From Physella acuta (Eukaryota > Mollusca > Gastropoda > Physidae): a stretch of 64,000 nucleotides of DNA. This document shows, in pieces, positions 42,906 to 54,309 of this stretch (positions are counted from its first letter, which is position 1; every line of letters starts with the position of its first letter). The stretch spans positions 80,001 to 144,000 of the forward strand of contig NW_026731879.1 in NCBI RefSeq assembly GCF_028476545.1, in the 5' to 3' direction. Under the pieces are notes generated by a model. That model did no database searches, was not told where the DNA came from, and worked only from the letters and a program-made list of their open reading frames with translations. The translations under genes and the position numbers were made by a program.

Positions 42906-43997
42906 CTGATCTGTTGGGGTGGTCTTGACAAAAAAAATTCGATCAACGTGAACTAGCAGTTCTCTGATGTTTACATTGCTATTGTTAAGTCTGTTCTTTC
43001 TTTTAAAAAAAAGTTATACACTATAGATTGCGTAACGCCCTGCCCACCCCAAATCTCCTCCCCACATGTCCACCACACACCTCCACCCCACATCTCCACC
43101 ACACACCACAGCAACTCGGCTAAGTTGTAGCATACAGAGCATGAAATCGTCACACTTACCTTCGTTATTCAATCGATGAAGTCACTGTATCGCTCACAAA
43201 ATCGATTGCAATCAATAATCAATATCTACACGTGTAAACAATCCAAGAAAACTCTGCTAATCCTGTACGGTGGGCCCTGTTGTCCTGTGGTCCTGTGGTC
43301 CAGCAGTCCGGCGGTCCGGTCAGTGAGTGATATCAGAACCAAGCCAGAGCTTCGGCGCCAGGGTGAGCACTGAATGGTAGCAGACACCGCACGGGAGAGG
43401 CGGGCGGCGCGGGGCGCTAGAGTGTCAGGCGTTGCCAGCACAAGTTGGCGAACCAGGGGAGAGAATCAGACGTGAGGGGCGACAACTTGTACACAACAGT
43501 TCCTTCAAGGTCTTGAGAAACATTTCATAAGCTGGCATTAAAAAAATGATTTAATGATTTTACAAAGTGAAGATCAAATTCGTTTTCTCTAATCCGTTTT
43601 TTATCTAGGCGGGCAGACGTCACAAAGTTTGAACCCGTAGCCTGGGTCTGTTGGTCTGTGCCCTCCCCCCCCCCCCCCCACCCAGCGGGTAAGACAAACA
43701 GCACGTGTGGAGTCCCGGGGGGTCGGGGCTAGTTTTACCTGAACACCTACACGTGCACGACAGGTAAGAGCCGGCAGACGTGAGTAGATCAAACCCACGT
43801 GGTTCCGGTTGTGACGTTGTTAAGGTGATCCCTAGGTAGTTGATTACAGGCTCAATGATTGGCTGTAATCTCAGTCGTCTGCTAGCTCGCCCGTGTCATA
43901 AATGTCAAATGTCAACCAGATGTCAAATATCAACCATATGTTACATCTCTTGTGGCCATACATTGCCAGATAAATTGTAATAACAACAAAGTGTTGT
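42906..43997. other. Unique stretch with weak splice signals
   Basis: Complement of 43160 shows GAAG|GTAAGTG, a consensus donor, preceded by GATACAG, but the 25-nt segment has stops in all frames and could only be non-coding. On plus, a frame SVSDIRTKPELRRQ ends at CCAGG|GTGAGC near 43371 and GACAG|GTAAGAG occurs near 43762. None forms a convincing gene. C15-type run near 43665. Confidence 0.35.
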
Positions 43998-44115
43998 AGA
44001 GAGGATAGGACAGGATAGGATAGGATAGGACAGGATAGGACAGGATAGGACAGGATAGGACAGGATAGGACAGGATAGGACAGGATAGGACAGGATAGGA
44101 CATGATAGGACATGG
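43998..44115. repeat. 10-bp repeat (AGGACAGGAT), 11-12 copies
   Basis: Near-perfect; a minus-strand Pro/Leu/Ser ORF is array translation. Confidence 0.9.
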
Positions 44116-44160
44116 TACTCTATGACCAAGTAAAATGGCCACATAAAACATCGCGAGATA

Positions 44161-44305
44161 TGTGGTGAGGTGAGGTATGTAGTGAGGTGTGGTGTGGTGT
44201 GAGGTGAGGTATGTGTGAGGTGAGATATGTGGTGAGGTGTGGTATGTGGTGAGTTGTCTTATGTGGTGAGGTATGTGGTGAGGTGGTGAGATAGTGAGGT
44301 AGAGA
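44161..44305. repeat. Degenerate GTGGTGAGGT repeat
   Basis: GT/GAGG-rich with ATGTGGTGAGGT words. Just to the right, GGCCAAGATGGCGCTGG near 44343 is a YY1-type word. Confidence 0.7.
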
Positions 44306-44712
44306 GACGCGCTAGAAATTTGGGCGACCCAAAGTGCACGCGGCCAAGATGGCGCTGGATTAGAGGCAGTCAGCGATTGGTTGTCCCAACCGGAAGTGAG
44401 GTTATAATTTGAGCGACAGCTCCCCTGGGTACGGGGATATAATTGTGTCTCTTGGGGCGTCGCAGAGATGTCGTCTGCGCTCATTAATTTCATCAGCCAC
44501 CCCCCTCCCACTCCTACATAATACATTTATCCCCTGATATATTCCTAGCTTCACCCCACCATCCCCCCCCCCCCAAAAAAAATGTGATGTTTGCCAGGAA
44601 AAATATATCACAAGAAAAAGCATCAGATATAAAAATGTGATCTAATTTTCTAATGAATGAACAACACAATAATGATAAAAATATCTGGCTAACTAAATAT
44701 CTGGTTTGGTAG

Positions 44713-44913
44713 CAGTGTTTCTTCCAGACTTTTTTCTCCGGGGGGGCACTTGAAATCTTCGGGGGGGCGGTAAACTTTCTTCGGGGGGGGCGGACACTGT
44801 TAAAAGTATATATTTTCTATATAAAATATATACATTTCATTTCGTTCGGGGGGGCGGTAAAAATTTTTCGGGGGGGCTTAGCCCCCCCGAAGAGATGCCT
44901 GGAAGAAACTCTG
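44713..44913. mobile_element. hAT-type MITE, 201 bp
   Basis: Ends CAGTGTTTCTTCCAG and CTGGAAGAAACTCTG are inverted repeats matching at 14 of 15 positions. They are flanked by a perfect 8-bp duplication TTTGGTAG (44705-44712 and 44914-44921). No coding capacity. Inside, TTCGGGGGGGC repeats occur in both orientations, adding to the hairpin potential. The right-hand duplication grades straight into the G-run minisatellite starting at 44921. Confidence 0.9.
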
Positions 44914-44920
44914 TTTGGTA

Positions 44921-45382
44921 GGGGGGGGGGGGGCAGTAACAAGGGGCTGGATCTGGATTGTGGGGGGGGGGGCAGTAACAAGGGGCTGGATCTGGATTGT
45001 GGGGGGGGGGGGGGCAGTAACAAGGGGCTGGATCTGGATTGTGTGGGGGGGGGGCAGTAACAAGGGGCTGGATCTGGATTGTGGGGGGGGCAGTAACAAG
45101 GGGCTGGATCTAGATTGTGGGGGGGGGCAGTAACAAGGGGCTGGATCTAGATTGTGGGGGGGGGGCAGTAACAAGGGGCTGGATCTGGATTGTGGGGGGG
45201 GGGGGGGCAGTAACAAGGGGCTGGATCTGGATTGTGGGGGGGGGGGCAGTAACAAGGGGCTGGATCTGGATTGTGGGGGGGGCAGTAACAAGGGGCTGGA
45301 TCTGGATTGTGGGGGGGGGGGCAGTAACAAGGGGCTGGATCTGGATTGTGGGGGGGGGGGTAGTCACGGGGGCTGGATCTAG
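44921..45382. repeat. G-run minisatellite, 12 copies
   Basis: Body GCAGTAACAAGGGGCTGGAT then CTGGATTGT plus 7-15 G. The body is almost invariant, G runs vary. It begins at the target-site duplication of the neighbouring MITE. Confidence 0.95.
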
Positions 45383-46224
45383 ATTCTGACAGATTTACAG
45401 GGTCGTATGTCATGTCGACTGACAATAGGAAAATGGCATTAGTGCTGTAGACACATCTGATAGACTGAATAGATTCAATAAACACATTCTGATAGATGGA
45501 GCTGAGACTTAGACTGAGACTGAGACCGACATGCCCGTGGGGCCACGGAGACCCATCACGTCCCCGGGCCTCTAAGGGTGTGGTCAGGCGTGCTAACGCG
45601 CCCCCCCCCCCCCCAGCCTTACGTGCCTGACCACGTGACCCAGTCGTGTCAGTTAACCGAGTACTCACGCTAGACTGGCACTGAACGGCCTCTTGTTCTG
45701 CTGGGCTGAGCACACGTCTGATGTAGTCATAATGTCAGGTACTCGTGATGACGTCATGACGTCATGACGTCAGGTACTCGTGATGACGTCATAATCGTCA
45801 ACTCGCTTAAATCAACACTTTCTGAGCCGTGTGAGACACAGAGGCTTTTTACATAAAGAATGTCTACAGGAGGAGAGGGGGGGGGGGACACCATCTCGTG
45901 CCATTTGTTCAGGTGTGGTCGTCACATGACCTGTCTTTGATCTCTAGATTAGCAAACAGTATTCACCGTCTGCAACTCATCGACTCACCACGTCAGATCG
46001 AACTAGATCGAACGGAAATGGATCACCTCAAAAGATCATCAACTTATCGAACTTAAGCAGATCATCGACACGTTTTATTTCTCATCTCGACCTTCAGCTG
46101 ACTGCTGGACAAAATGTGTGTGCTACATGTCGACACATTTGTTTGGTTCCCCCCTCCTACCCCCACCCATGTCAGGTGATCAGCGTGACGTCACGATGTC
46201 ACAGTTTCACCTGGACTATCGTTT
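45383..46224. other. Unique stretch with one weak exon candidate
   Basis: Complement of 45669-45705 is bounded by CTCAG and a perfect donor AGC|GTGAGTAC and reads either PAEQEAVQCQSS or QQNKRPFSASLA depending on phase, 37 nt. C13-type run near 45601, G9 run near 45880. The CRE cluster is listed separately. Confidence 0.3.
45749..45791. promoter_or_regulatory. Cluster of four CRE palindromes (TGACGTCA)
   Basis: Three copies are directly head to tail at 45749, 45757 and 45765 (8-bp period) and a fourth is at 45784, each inside a diverged GTACTCGTGA-containing repeat. CREB/ATF binding is established for this word; function here is inference. Confidence 0.4.
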
Positions 46225-46618
46225 GATTACATAGATCGATACACCGATCATCCACAGATCGATACACCGATCATCCACAGATCGATACACCGATCATCCA
46301 CAGATCGATACACCGATCATCCACAGATCGATACACCGATCATCCACAGATCGATACACCGATCATCCACAGATCGATACACCGATCATCCACAGATCGA
46401 TACACCGATCATCCACAGATCGATACACCGATCATCCACAGATCGATACACCGATCACCCACAGATCGATACATCGATCATCCACAGATCGATACACCGA
46501 TCATCCACAGATCGATACACCGATCATCCACAGATCGATACACCGATCATCCACAGATCGATACACCGATCATCCACAGATCGATACACCGATCACCCAC
46601 AGATCGATACATCGATCA
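46225..46618. repeat. 23-bp minisatellite, 17 copies
   Basis: Unit CAGATCGATACACCGATCAT plus CCA. A CACCC...ACATCG variant pair recurs about 138 bp apart (6 units), evidence of block duplication. Confidence 0.95.
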
Positions 46619-46674
46619 TCTATCTATTGGTGGCTGTGATTGCAACTTTGCCCATCTGGCGCTGTATATGTCGG

Positions 46675-47212
46675 CACATTTGGTGCATCACAACATTTGG
46701 TGCATCTCAACATTTGGTGCATCTCAACATTTGGTGCATCTCAACATTTGGTGCATCACAACATTTGGTGCATCACAACATTTGGTGCATCACAACATTT
46801 GGTGCATCACAACATTTGGTGCATCTCAACATTTGGCGCATCTCAACATTTGGTGCATCTCAACATTTGGTGCATCTCAACATTTGGTGCATCACAACAT
46901 TTGGTGCATCACAACATTTGGTGAATCACAACATTTGGTGCATCACAACATTTGGTGCATCTCAACATTTGGTGCATCACAACATTTGGTGCATCTCAAC
47001 ATTTGGTGCATCTCAACATTTGGTGCATCACAACATTTGGTGCATCACAACATTTGGTGCATCACAACATTTGGTGCATCACAACATTTGGTGCATCACA
47101 ACATTTGGTGCATCACAACATTTGGTGCATCTCAACATTTGGTGCATCTCAACATTCGGTACATCTCAACATTTGGTGCATCTTAACAAATGGTGCATCT
47201 TAACATTTGACT
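46675..47212. repeat. 17-bp minisatellite (AACATTTGGTGCATCAC), about 32 copies
   Basis: CAC and CTC variants of one position are interspersed in blocks. All plus frames are open; the 195-codon ORF with 17-residue period is an artefact. Confidence 0.95.
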
Positions 47213-47345
47213 AAAACATTACGTGGCTAAAACATGACATGACTAAAACATGATGTGACTAAAATATGACGTGACTAAATGAGATGTGACTAAAACATCA
47301 CGTGATTAACACATGACGCGACTAAAACATGATGTGACTAACACA
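47213..47345. repeat. ACTAAAACATGACGTG repeat, about 8 diverged copies
   Basis: Period 15-18 bp with CACGTGA, GATGTGA and GACGCGA variants. Confidence 0.8.
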
Positions 47346-47604
47346 ACCACGACACACATTGAGGCTACCTATCTACAGAGAAGGGTATCAATAATTCTCT
47401 TGTTAGCCACGGTGTCTCTAGAGAGATCGAGTACAAAGTTTTGCTGCTATTGGAAATTATGGGATATCGAAAAGTGGGCGGGTCTGCCGTCATGACGTCT
47501 GTACTTATCATTACTATGTACTGCAATGTGGGAGTGTTTTAATCGATGAATGCAAACACATTTTGCAACAATTAGTACTTTTTATTGTAGTTCATGTGCT
47601 GGCT
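47346..47604. other. Unique short spacer
   Basis: No supportable exon or repeat. Confidence 0.4.
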
Positions 47605-47735
47605 AGATGCTACTAGCATATGAGGTGTCTAGAATCTAGTAGCATATGTGCTGGCTAGATGCTAGTAGCACATGTGCTGGCTAGATGCTAGTAGCACATG
47701 TGCTGGCTAGATGCTAGTAGCACATGTGCTGGCTA
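47605..47735. repeat. 26-bp minisatellite, about 4-5 copies
   Basis: Unit GCTAGATGCTAGTAGCACAT then GTGCTG. Contains inverted words GCTAGTAGC and AGCACATGTGCT, so each unit can fold. Confidence 0.85.
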
Positions 47736-47918
47736 CAACAACAGACACCCAGCACACAAGTTTGGCACAAAGCAGGTATCGAGTTCTTTTAAAAACGTGT
47801 TTGCAGTACATTAATGAAAGCCACAGCTCATTAATTAATGAGACCATAGCTGGCTAATTAGTTGCTTGGTGTAATAAACGCATGATGGAGCCAAGGATGG
47901 CGCAGTTATTCCAGCAGA

Positions 47919-48112
47919 CGACAGGGCAGACGACAGGGCAGACGACAGGGCAGACGACAGGGCAGACGACAGGGCAGACGACAGGGCAGACGACAGGGCA
48001 GACGACAGGGCAGACGACAGGGCAGACGACAGGGCAGACGACAGGGCAGACGACAGGGCAGACGACAGGGCAGACGACAGGGCAGACGACAAGGCAGACG
48101 ACAGGGCAGTCG
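47919..48112. repeat. 12-bp minisatellite (CAGACGACAGGG), 16 copies
   Basis: Near-perfect; encodes TTGQ on plus and PCRL or SALS on minus, artefactual. Confidence 0.95.
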
Positions 48113-48477
48113 ATCAGACACCGGCCACGTCACATCGCCGGTCACCTGATGACGAACCCGCCAAAAAGACAAAAATGTTGTCCTACAAAAATGTTTCCGA
48201 CTAAATAGATCTAGACGGAATGTCCTCCAAACAAAGCTTCAGTATGGTGTCGTGTGTGTATAGCTACAAGCAGGTATTGTAAGACTCCAACCATTTGACT
48301 GAACGCAATACTTGGTTTTATCGCTCACAATCGCGAAAACTGCCATAAAATAATTTTTCTTGCAAAACATTCCGAGTAAAATGCCAAGTAAAAAAAAAAT
48401 CAAATGACGTAAAATGTGGCACAAAAATCTGCGTTACAATCTAATGGGCTTAGGTTGACACAAAGTCTAAACACTGT

Positions 48478-49232
48478 TACATCTTGTTGCTTACATCCAA
48501 CTACATCTTTTTGCTTACATCCTTCTTGTTTATTACATCCTGCAACATCTTGTTGCTTACATCCTGCAACATCTTGTTGCTTACATCCTGCAACATCTTG
48601 TTGCTTACATGCTGATACATCTTGTTGCTTACATCCTGCTACATCTTGTTGCTTACATCTTGTTGCTTACATCCTGCAACATCTTGTTGCTTACATCCTG
48701 CAACATCTTGTTGCTTACATCCTGCAACATCTTGTTGCTTATATCCTGCAACATCTTGTTGCTTACATGCTGCTACATCTTGTTGCTTACATCCTGCTAC
48801 ATCTTGTTGCTTACATCCTGCTACATCTTGTTGCTTACATCTTGTTGCTTACATCCTGCAACATCTTGTTGCTTACATCCTGCAACATCTTGTTGCTTAC
48901 ATCCTGCAACATCTTGTTGCTTACATGCTGATACATCTTGTTGCTTACATCCTGCTACATCTTGTTGCTTACATCTTGTTGCTTACATCCTGCAACATCT
49001 TGTTGCTTACATCCTGCAACATCTTGTTGCTTACATCCTGCAACATCTTGTTGCTTATATCCTGCAACATCTTGTTGCTTACATGCTGCTACATCTTGTT
49101 GCTTACATCCTGCTACATCTTGTTGCTTACATCCTGCTACATCTTGTTGCTTACATCTTGTTGCTTACATCCTGCAACATCTTGTTGCTTACATCCTGCA
49201 ACATCTTGTTGCTTACATGCTGCTACATCTTG
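48478..49232. repeat. 24-bp minisatellite with a 316-bp higher-order unit
   Basis: Basic unit ACATCTTGTTGCTTACATCC plus TGCA. Marker variants are repeated at an exact 316-bp offset: GCTGATACATC at 48611 and 48927, and TTATATCCTG at 48741 and 49057. About two and a half higher-order copies are present. ORFs up to 242 codons are artefacts. Confidence 0.95.
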
Positions 49233-49344
49233 CGCCCCATTTATCTCCCTTTGTTGATGAAACCAAGGCCGGTAATCTTTTCCAATCCTCCGTGTAGCAG
49301 AGGAATCTCTAAATGTGCGTCTATCTCATTGGCCTAATGCGGCC

Positions 49345-51060
49345 TCTAGCAGACCGGCAGACCGGCCTCTAACAGACCGGCAGACCGGCCTCTAACAGAC
49401 CGGCCTCTAACAGACCGGCAGACCGGCAGACCGGCAGACCGGCCTCTAACAGACCGGCCTCTAACAGACCGGCCTCTAACAGACCGGCCTCTAACAGACC
49501 GGCCTCTAACAGACCGGCCTCCAACAGACCGGGTTCTAACAGACCGGCAGACCGGTCTCTAACAGACCGGCAGACCGGCCTCTAACAGACCGGCAGACCG
49601 GCCTCTAACAGACCGGTCTCTAACAGACCGACAGACCCGCCTCTAACAGACCAGCCTCTAACAGACCGGCAGACCGGCCTCTAACAGACCGGCCTCTAAC
49701 AGACCGGCAGACCGGCAGACCGGCCTCTAACAGACCGGCCTCTAACAGACCGGCCTCTAACAGACCGGCCTCTAACAGACCCGCCTCTAACAGACCAGCC
49801 TCTAACAGACCGGCAGACCAGCCTCTAACAGACCGGCCTCTAACAGACCGGCAGACCGGCAGACCGGCCTCTAACAGACCGGCAGACCGGCCTCTAACAG
49901 ACCGACAGACCGGCCTCTAACAGACCGGCCTCTAACAGACCGGCAGACCCGCCTCTAACAGACCAGCCTCTAACAGACCGGCAGACCGGCCTCTAACAGA
50001 CCGGCCTCTAACAGACCGGCAGACCGGCAGACCGGCCTCTAACAGACCGGCAGACCGGCCTCTAACAGACCGGCAGACCGGCCTCTAACAGACCGGCCTC
50101 TAACAGACCGGCCTCTAACAGACCGGCCTCTAACAGACCGGCAGACCGGCCTCTAACAGACCGGCCTCTAACAGACCAGCCTCTAACAGACCGGCCTCCA
50201 ACAGACCGGCCTCCAACAGACCGGGTTCTAACAGACCGGCAGACCGGCCTCTAACAGACCGGCAGACCGGCCTCTAACAGACCGGCAGACCGGCCTCTAA
50301 CAGACCGGCCTCTAACAGACCGGCCTCTAACAGACCGGCAGACCGGCCTCTAACAGACCGGCCTCTAACAGACCGGCCTCTAACAGACCGGCCTCTAACA
50401 GACCGGCAGACCGGCCTCTAACAGACCGGCAGACCGGCCTCTAACAGACCGGCCTCTAACAGACCGGCCTCTAACAGACCGGCAGACCGGCCTCTAACAG
50501 ACCGGTCTCTAACAGACCGGCCTCTAACAGACCGGCAGACCGGCCTCTAACAGACCGGCAGACCGGCCTCTAACAGACCGGCCTCTAACAGACCGGCAGA
50601 CCGGCCTCTAACAGACCAGCCTCTAACAGACCGGCCTCTAACAGACCGGCCTCTAACAGACCAGCCTCTAACAGACCGGCCTCCAACAGACCGGCCTCCA
50701 ACAGACCGGGTTCTAACAGACCGGCAGACCGGCCTCTAACAGACCGGCAGACCGGCCTCTAACAGACCGGCAGACCGGCCTCTAACAGACCGGCCTCTAA
50801 CAGACCGGCCTCTAACAGACCGACAGACCCGCCTCTAACAGACCAGCCTCTAACAGACCGGCAGACCGGCCTCTAACAGACCGGCCTCTAACAGACCGGC
50901 AGACCGGCCTCTAACAGACCGGCAGACCGGCCTCTAACAGACCGACCTCTAACAGACCGGCAGACCGGCAGACCGGCAGACCGGCCTCTAACAGACCGGC
51001 AGACCGGCAGACCGGCCTCTAACAGACCGGCAGACCGGCCTCTAACAGACCAGCCCCTAA
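49345..51060. repeat. 1.7 kb mosaic array of 15-bp and 8-bp units
   Basis: Two modules alternate: GACCGGCCTCTAACA (15 bp) and GACCGGCA (8 bp), sharing GACCGG. Order is irregular, but longer strings are duplicated, e.g. the CTCCAACAGACCGGGTTCTA marker near 49528, 50220 and 50708. The spacing of the last two is close to 488 bp. Confidence 0.95.
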
Positions 51061-51090
51061 CAGGCTGGTACAGACCGCAGACAACACTCC

Positions 51091-51850
51091 TTACATAGGA
51101 CTGTGATATGTCCTCTTGTGTAGGACTGTGATATGTCCTCTTGTGTAGGACTGTGATATGTCCCTCTTGTGTAGGACTGTGATATGTCCTCTTGTGTAGG
51201 ACGGTGATATGTCCTCTTGTGTAGGACTGTGATATGTCCCTCTTGTGTAGGACTGTGATATGTCCTCTTGTGTAGGACTGTGATATGTCCTCTTGTGTAG
51301 GACTGTGATATGTCCCTCTTGTGTAGGACTGTGATATGTCCTCTTGTATAGGACTGTGATATGTCCTCTTGTATAGGACTGTGATATGTCCTCTTGTGTA
51401 GGACTGTGATATGTCCTCTTGTATAGGACTGTGATATGTCCTCTTGTGTAGGACTGTGATATGTCCTCTTGTATAGGACTGTGATATGTCCTCTTGTGTA
51501 GGACTGTGATATGTCCTCTTGTGTAGGACTGTGATATGTCCTCTTGTATAGGACTGTGATATGTCCTCTTGTATAGGACTGTGATATGTCCTCTTGTGTA
51601 GGACTGTGATATGTCCTCTTGTGTAGGACTGTGATATGTCCTCTTGTATAGGACTGTGATATGTCCTCTTGTATAGGACTGTGATATGTCCTCTTGTGTA
51701 GGACTGTGATATGTCCTCTTGTATAGGACTGTGATATGTCCTCTTGTATAGGACTGTGTCCCTCTTGTATAGGACTGTGATATGTCCTCTTGTATAGGAC
51801 TGTGATATGTCCTCTTGTATAGGACTGTGATATGTCCCCTTGTGTAGGAC
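51091..51850. repeat. 25-bp minisatellite, 30 copies
   Basis: Unit AGGACTGTGATATGTCCTCT plus TGTGT or TGTAT. The G/A alternation forms a readable bar-code: G type towards the left, mixed in the middle, mostly A type to the right. Four copies have an extra C. All minus frames are open; the 329-codon ORF is an artefact. Confidence 0.95.
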
Positions 51851-52004
51851 ATTAGGACAGTAATTGTCCTCCACCATCTCCTATACCAGACCGTGAGTTG
51901 TGTCCCCTATCAATTAGAGTTATCTCTCAGCACTGGCCCTGCTTCCCTACTGTTCCGTGTCGCTTACCATAAATTGTGTTTTAGACCCAAGGGAGTAGGG
52001 GCGG
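51851..52004. other. Short unique spacer with donor-like sequence on minus
   Basis: Complement near 51962 reads TTTATG|GTAAGCG, and the preceding segment NRPYSLGSKTQFM is open after a CCTGACAG acceptor-like string. The support is too thin for a gene call. Confidence 0.25.
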
Positions 52005-52185
52005 TTACTGTCAGGGTGGGGTGGGGCCGTCTCGGGGAGGTACCGTCAGGGTAGGGTGGGGCAAATCGGGGAGGTACCGTCAGGGTAGGGTGGGGCAAAT
52101 CGGGGAGGTACCGTCAGGGTGGGGTGGGCGTCTAAGGGAGGAACCGTCAGGGTGGGGTGGGCGTTTAGGGGAGGTACCTTCACAA
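52005..52185. repeat. About 35-bp minisatellite, 5 copies
   Basis: Copies share GGTACCGTCAGGGTAGGGTG followed by GGGCAAATCGGGGA or variants. Confidence 0.85.
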
Positions 52186-52346
52186 ATAAATCAAAATATT
52201 TCTTTAAAGATTTTTGTGACTTTTTTCTGTGTTTTTTTTCCTGTGACTTTTTTTCCGTTCACCATCTCCACTATCCCACAATCACAATCCCAGCACAAGC
52301 ATATGATGGCCCAAATATTCTCAAACTATTTCCGTGACGTTCCAAT

Positions 52347-52412
52347 TTTGTCAGCTCTACATTTTCCAATTTTGTCAGCTCTACATTTTCCAATTTTGTC
52401 AGCTCTACAAGT
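52347..52412. repeat. 24-bp repeat, 3 copies
   Basis: Unit CCAATTTTGTCAGCTCTACA plus TTTT. Confidence 0.85.
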
Positions 52413-52714
52413 CCATTTAGTGCTGTATGACAGCGGACTGTAATCACCTTATTGAGGCAGACAAATAAGATGAAATGAAAATAGAATCGGCTTAAAAATC
52501 TGATACAAGTACTAATCTTGTCACATGACACAATAGCCGGTCTAAATAGAAGGTCTAAATAGCCGGTCTAAATAGTCGGCCTATAGAACCGGCTGGGGAT
52601 GTTAGCATTGGAAATGGGAGTCTTGGTCTTGTGATCGAAAGTTCGAGACGACCAGGAATGTGATCAGCTGTTCACACAACAGCTGTGTAGAGTTTTGTTA
52701 TTTTCACAGCACAA

Positions 52715-53080
52715 AATAAAAGCGACCAAACCAAACCAACAGCCCACCAAACCAAACCAACAGCCCACCAAACCAACAGCCCACCAAACCAAACCAACAG
52801 CCCACCAAACCAAACCAACAGCCCACCAAACCAAACCAACAGCCCACCAAACCAACAGCCCACCAAACCAAACCAACAGCCCACCAAACCAAACCAACAG
52901 CCCACCAAACCAGAACAACAGCCCACCAAACCAAACCAACAGCCCACCAAACCAAACCAACAGCCCACCAAACCAAACCAACAGCCCACCAAACCAACAG
53001 CCCACCAAACCAAACCAACAGCCCAACAAACCAAACCAACAGCCCACCAAACCAACAGCCCACCAAACAAGCCCACAAAA
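52715..53080. repeat. 16/21-bp minisatellite, about 18 copies
   Basis: ACCAACAGCCCACCAA with or without an extra ACCAA. The 5-bp polymorphism is an internal slippage. Minus-strand Trp/Gly/Leu ORFs are artefacts. Confidence 0.9.
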
Positions 53081-53231
53081 CAGCTGTCTAACAGCCACTA
53101 AACAGCTTGCCATAAAGCTGTTTCCATGAGCAACAATAAAGGTCTTGTGGGCGAGCGAAGAGATTTATCACGGGCCAGCAAAAGCTGAAGAAATCCCTCG
53201 ACAGGTTATTGCAGTCTTCGTCTTCACGTGT

Positions 53232-53400
53232 GTGTGTGTGTGTGTAGTGGCTCGCCTCACCAGTGTGTGTGTGTGGGGGGGGGGGTTATCGGGGGGGGGG
53301 AGCGTTGGGTCGCCTGGCTAGAGGGGGGGGGGTCGTGGGGTATCGCTGGCCATAGGGGGGGGGGTGGGCCATGGGGGATGGGGGGGGGGGGAACGCTCAT
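53232..53400. repeat. GT microsatellite and five long G runs
   Basis: G runs of 8-12 near 53275, 53291, 53323, 53356 and 53380 in an otherwise non-periodic stretch. Confidence 0.8.
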
Positions 53401-53544
53401 CCGGCCGCCATTAGCACATGAATACACACAATGCTAACAATTAGTGCCTCTTTCAATTTATCTCTGGACTTAAGGGATACAATCGTTCATGTGGGGCGGG
53501 AGGGTAGTGGATTTCATGAATATATGGAAATATATTTTTAGAGG

Positions 53545-53950
53545 TGAACCGTCTACAACCGTCTAGAACCGTCTAGAACCGTCTACAACCGTCTACAGCC
53601 GTCTAGAACCGTCTACAACCGTCTACAGCCGTCTAGAACCAACCTGGGTCGTCTAGTGCCAACTTTGGCTGTCTAGAGCCAACTTTGGCCGTCTAGAGCC
53701 AACTTTGGCCGTCTAGAGCCTACTTGGGCCGTCTAGAGCCAATTTTGGCCGTCTAGAGCCTACTTTGGCCGTCTAGAGCCAACTTGGGCCGTCTAGAGCC
53801 AACTTGGGCCGTTTAGAGCCAACTTGGGCCGTCTAGAGCCAACTTGGGCCGTTTAGAGCCAACTTGGGCCGTCTAGAGCCAACTTGGGCCGTCTAGAGCC
53901 AACTTGGGCCGCCTAGAAACAAATTGGGCCGTCTAGAGCCAACTTCGGGC
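53545..53950. repeat. Two-stage array: 10-bp (CCGTCTAGAA) then 20-bp units
   Basis: The left part repeats ACCGTCTAGA/ACCGTCTACA. The right part repeats GCCGTCTAGAGCCAACTTGG about 16 times. The shared CCGTCTAGA suggests the 20-mer grew from the 10-mer by adding GCCAACTTGG. Confidence 0.9.
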
Positions 53951-54100
53951 CGTAACATTTTATTTTCAAACAATCATCCCTAGTAACTCTTTTAAATTGG
54001 TCAGGTATTAAAAGTCGAATAGGTACATCCCATCAAAACTGTCATCTCTAAGCGTATTAATTTATAAAATATATAATATAATATAATATATATCACTTAC

Positions 54101-54256
54101 CATCCTTGTTTTATGGCGAGAAAGCGGAGATATAAAATCAAGTTTAGTTAGAGAGTGATGATGTATGGGGAAGGGGGGGGGGGGAGGGGGCGATTGTACG
54201 CGTGTGCTGGAGTCGTCTGCGCGAATCATTTTGACAAGTCGCTTCGTCTTGTTCAA
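54101..54256 (-). CDS. Candidate first coding exon (52 codons), minus strand
   Basis: Complement ATG at 54254-54256 starts MNKTKRLVKMIRADDSSTRV, then a proline run encoded by a C-rich tract, then HSLTKLDFISPLSRHKTRM, ending in phase 0 at ATG|GTAAGTGA, a strong donor. The basic start and acidic/serine stretch look like protein, but the poly-Pro part is a homopolymer run of varying-length type. Not recognised. The preceding 33-bp repeat (54310-54375) reads VAHKYDDDVSS in the same orientation and ends at AAATG|GTGAGT, another donor-like site. Confidence 0.3.
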
Positions 54257-54309
54257 AATCTTTACATTATACTCACATCAAACTCACCATTTTCTGTGCG
54301 CAACCAATG

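Noticed and set aside
43130-43200. Minus-strand coding exon ending GAAG|GTAAGTG
   Set aside because: The donor is good but the 25-nt segment before it has stops in all three frames; at most a non-coding exon.
46627-47214. 195-codon plus-strand ORF with IWCITTFGASQHLVHHN period
   Set aside because: 17-bp array open in three frames; period 17 residues is three DNA units.
48416-49337. 171-242-codon Leu/Cys-rich ORFs that look like membrane proteins
   Set aside because: 24-bp array with a 316-bp block duplication. Hydrophobicity comes from T-rich units and all frames are equally open.
50888-51877. 329-codon minus-strand ORF (YHSPIQEDISQS repeats)
   Set aside because: Translation of the 25-bp and 15+8-bp arrays in all frames; no independent coding evidence.
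52610-52660. GTTCGAGAC word as a tRNA or SINE B box
   Set aside because: No A box at the right distance and no cloverleaf could be drawn.
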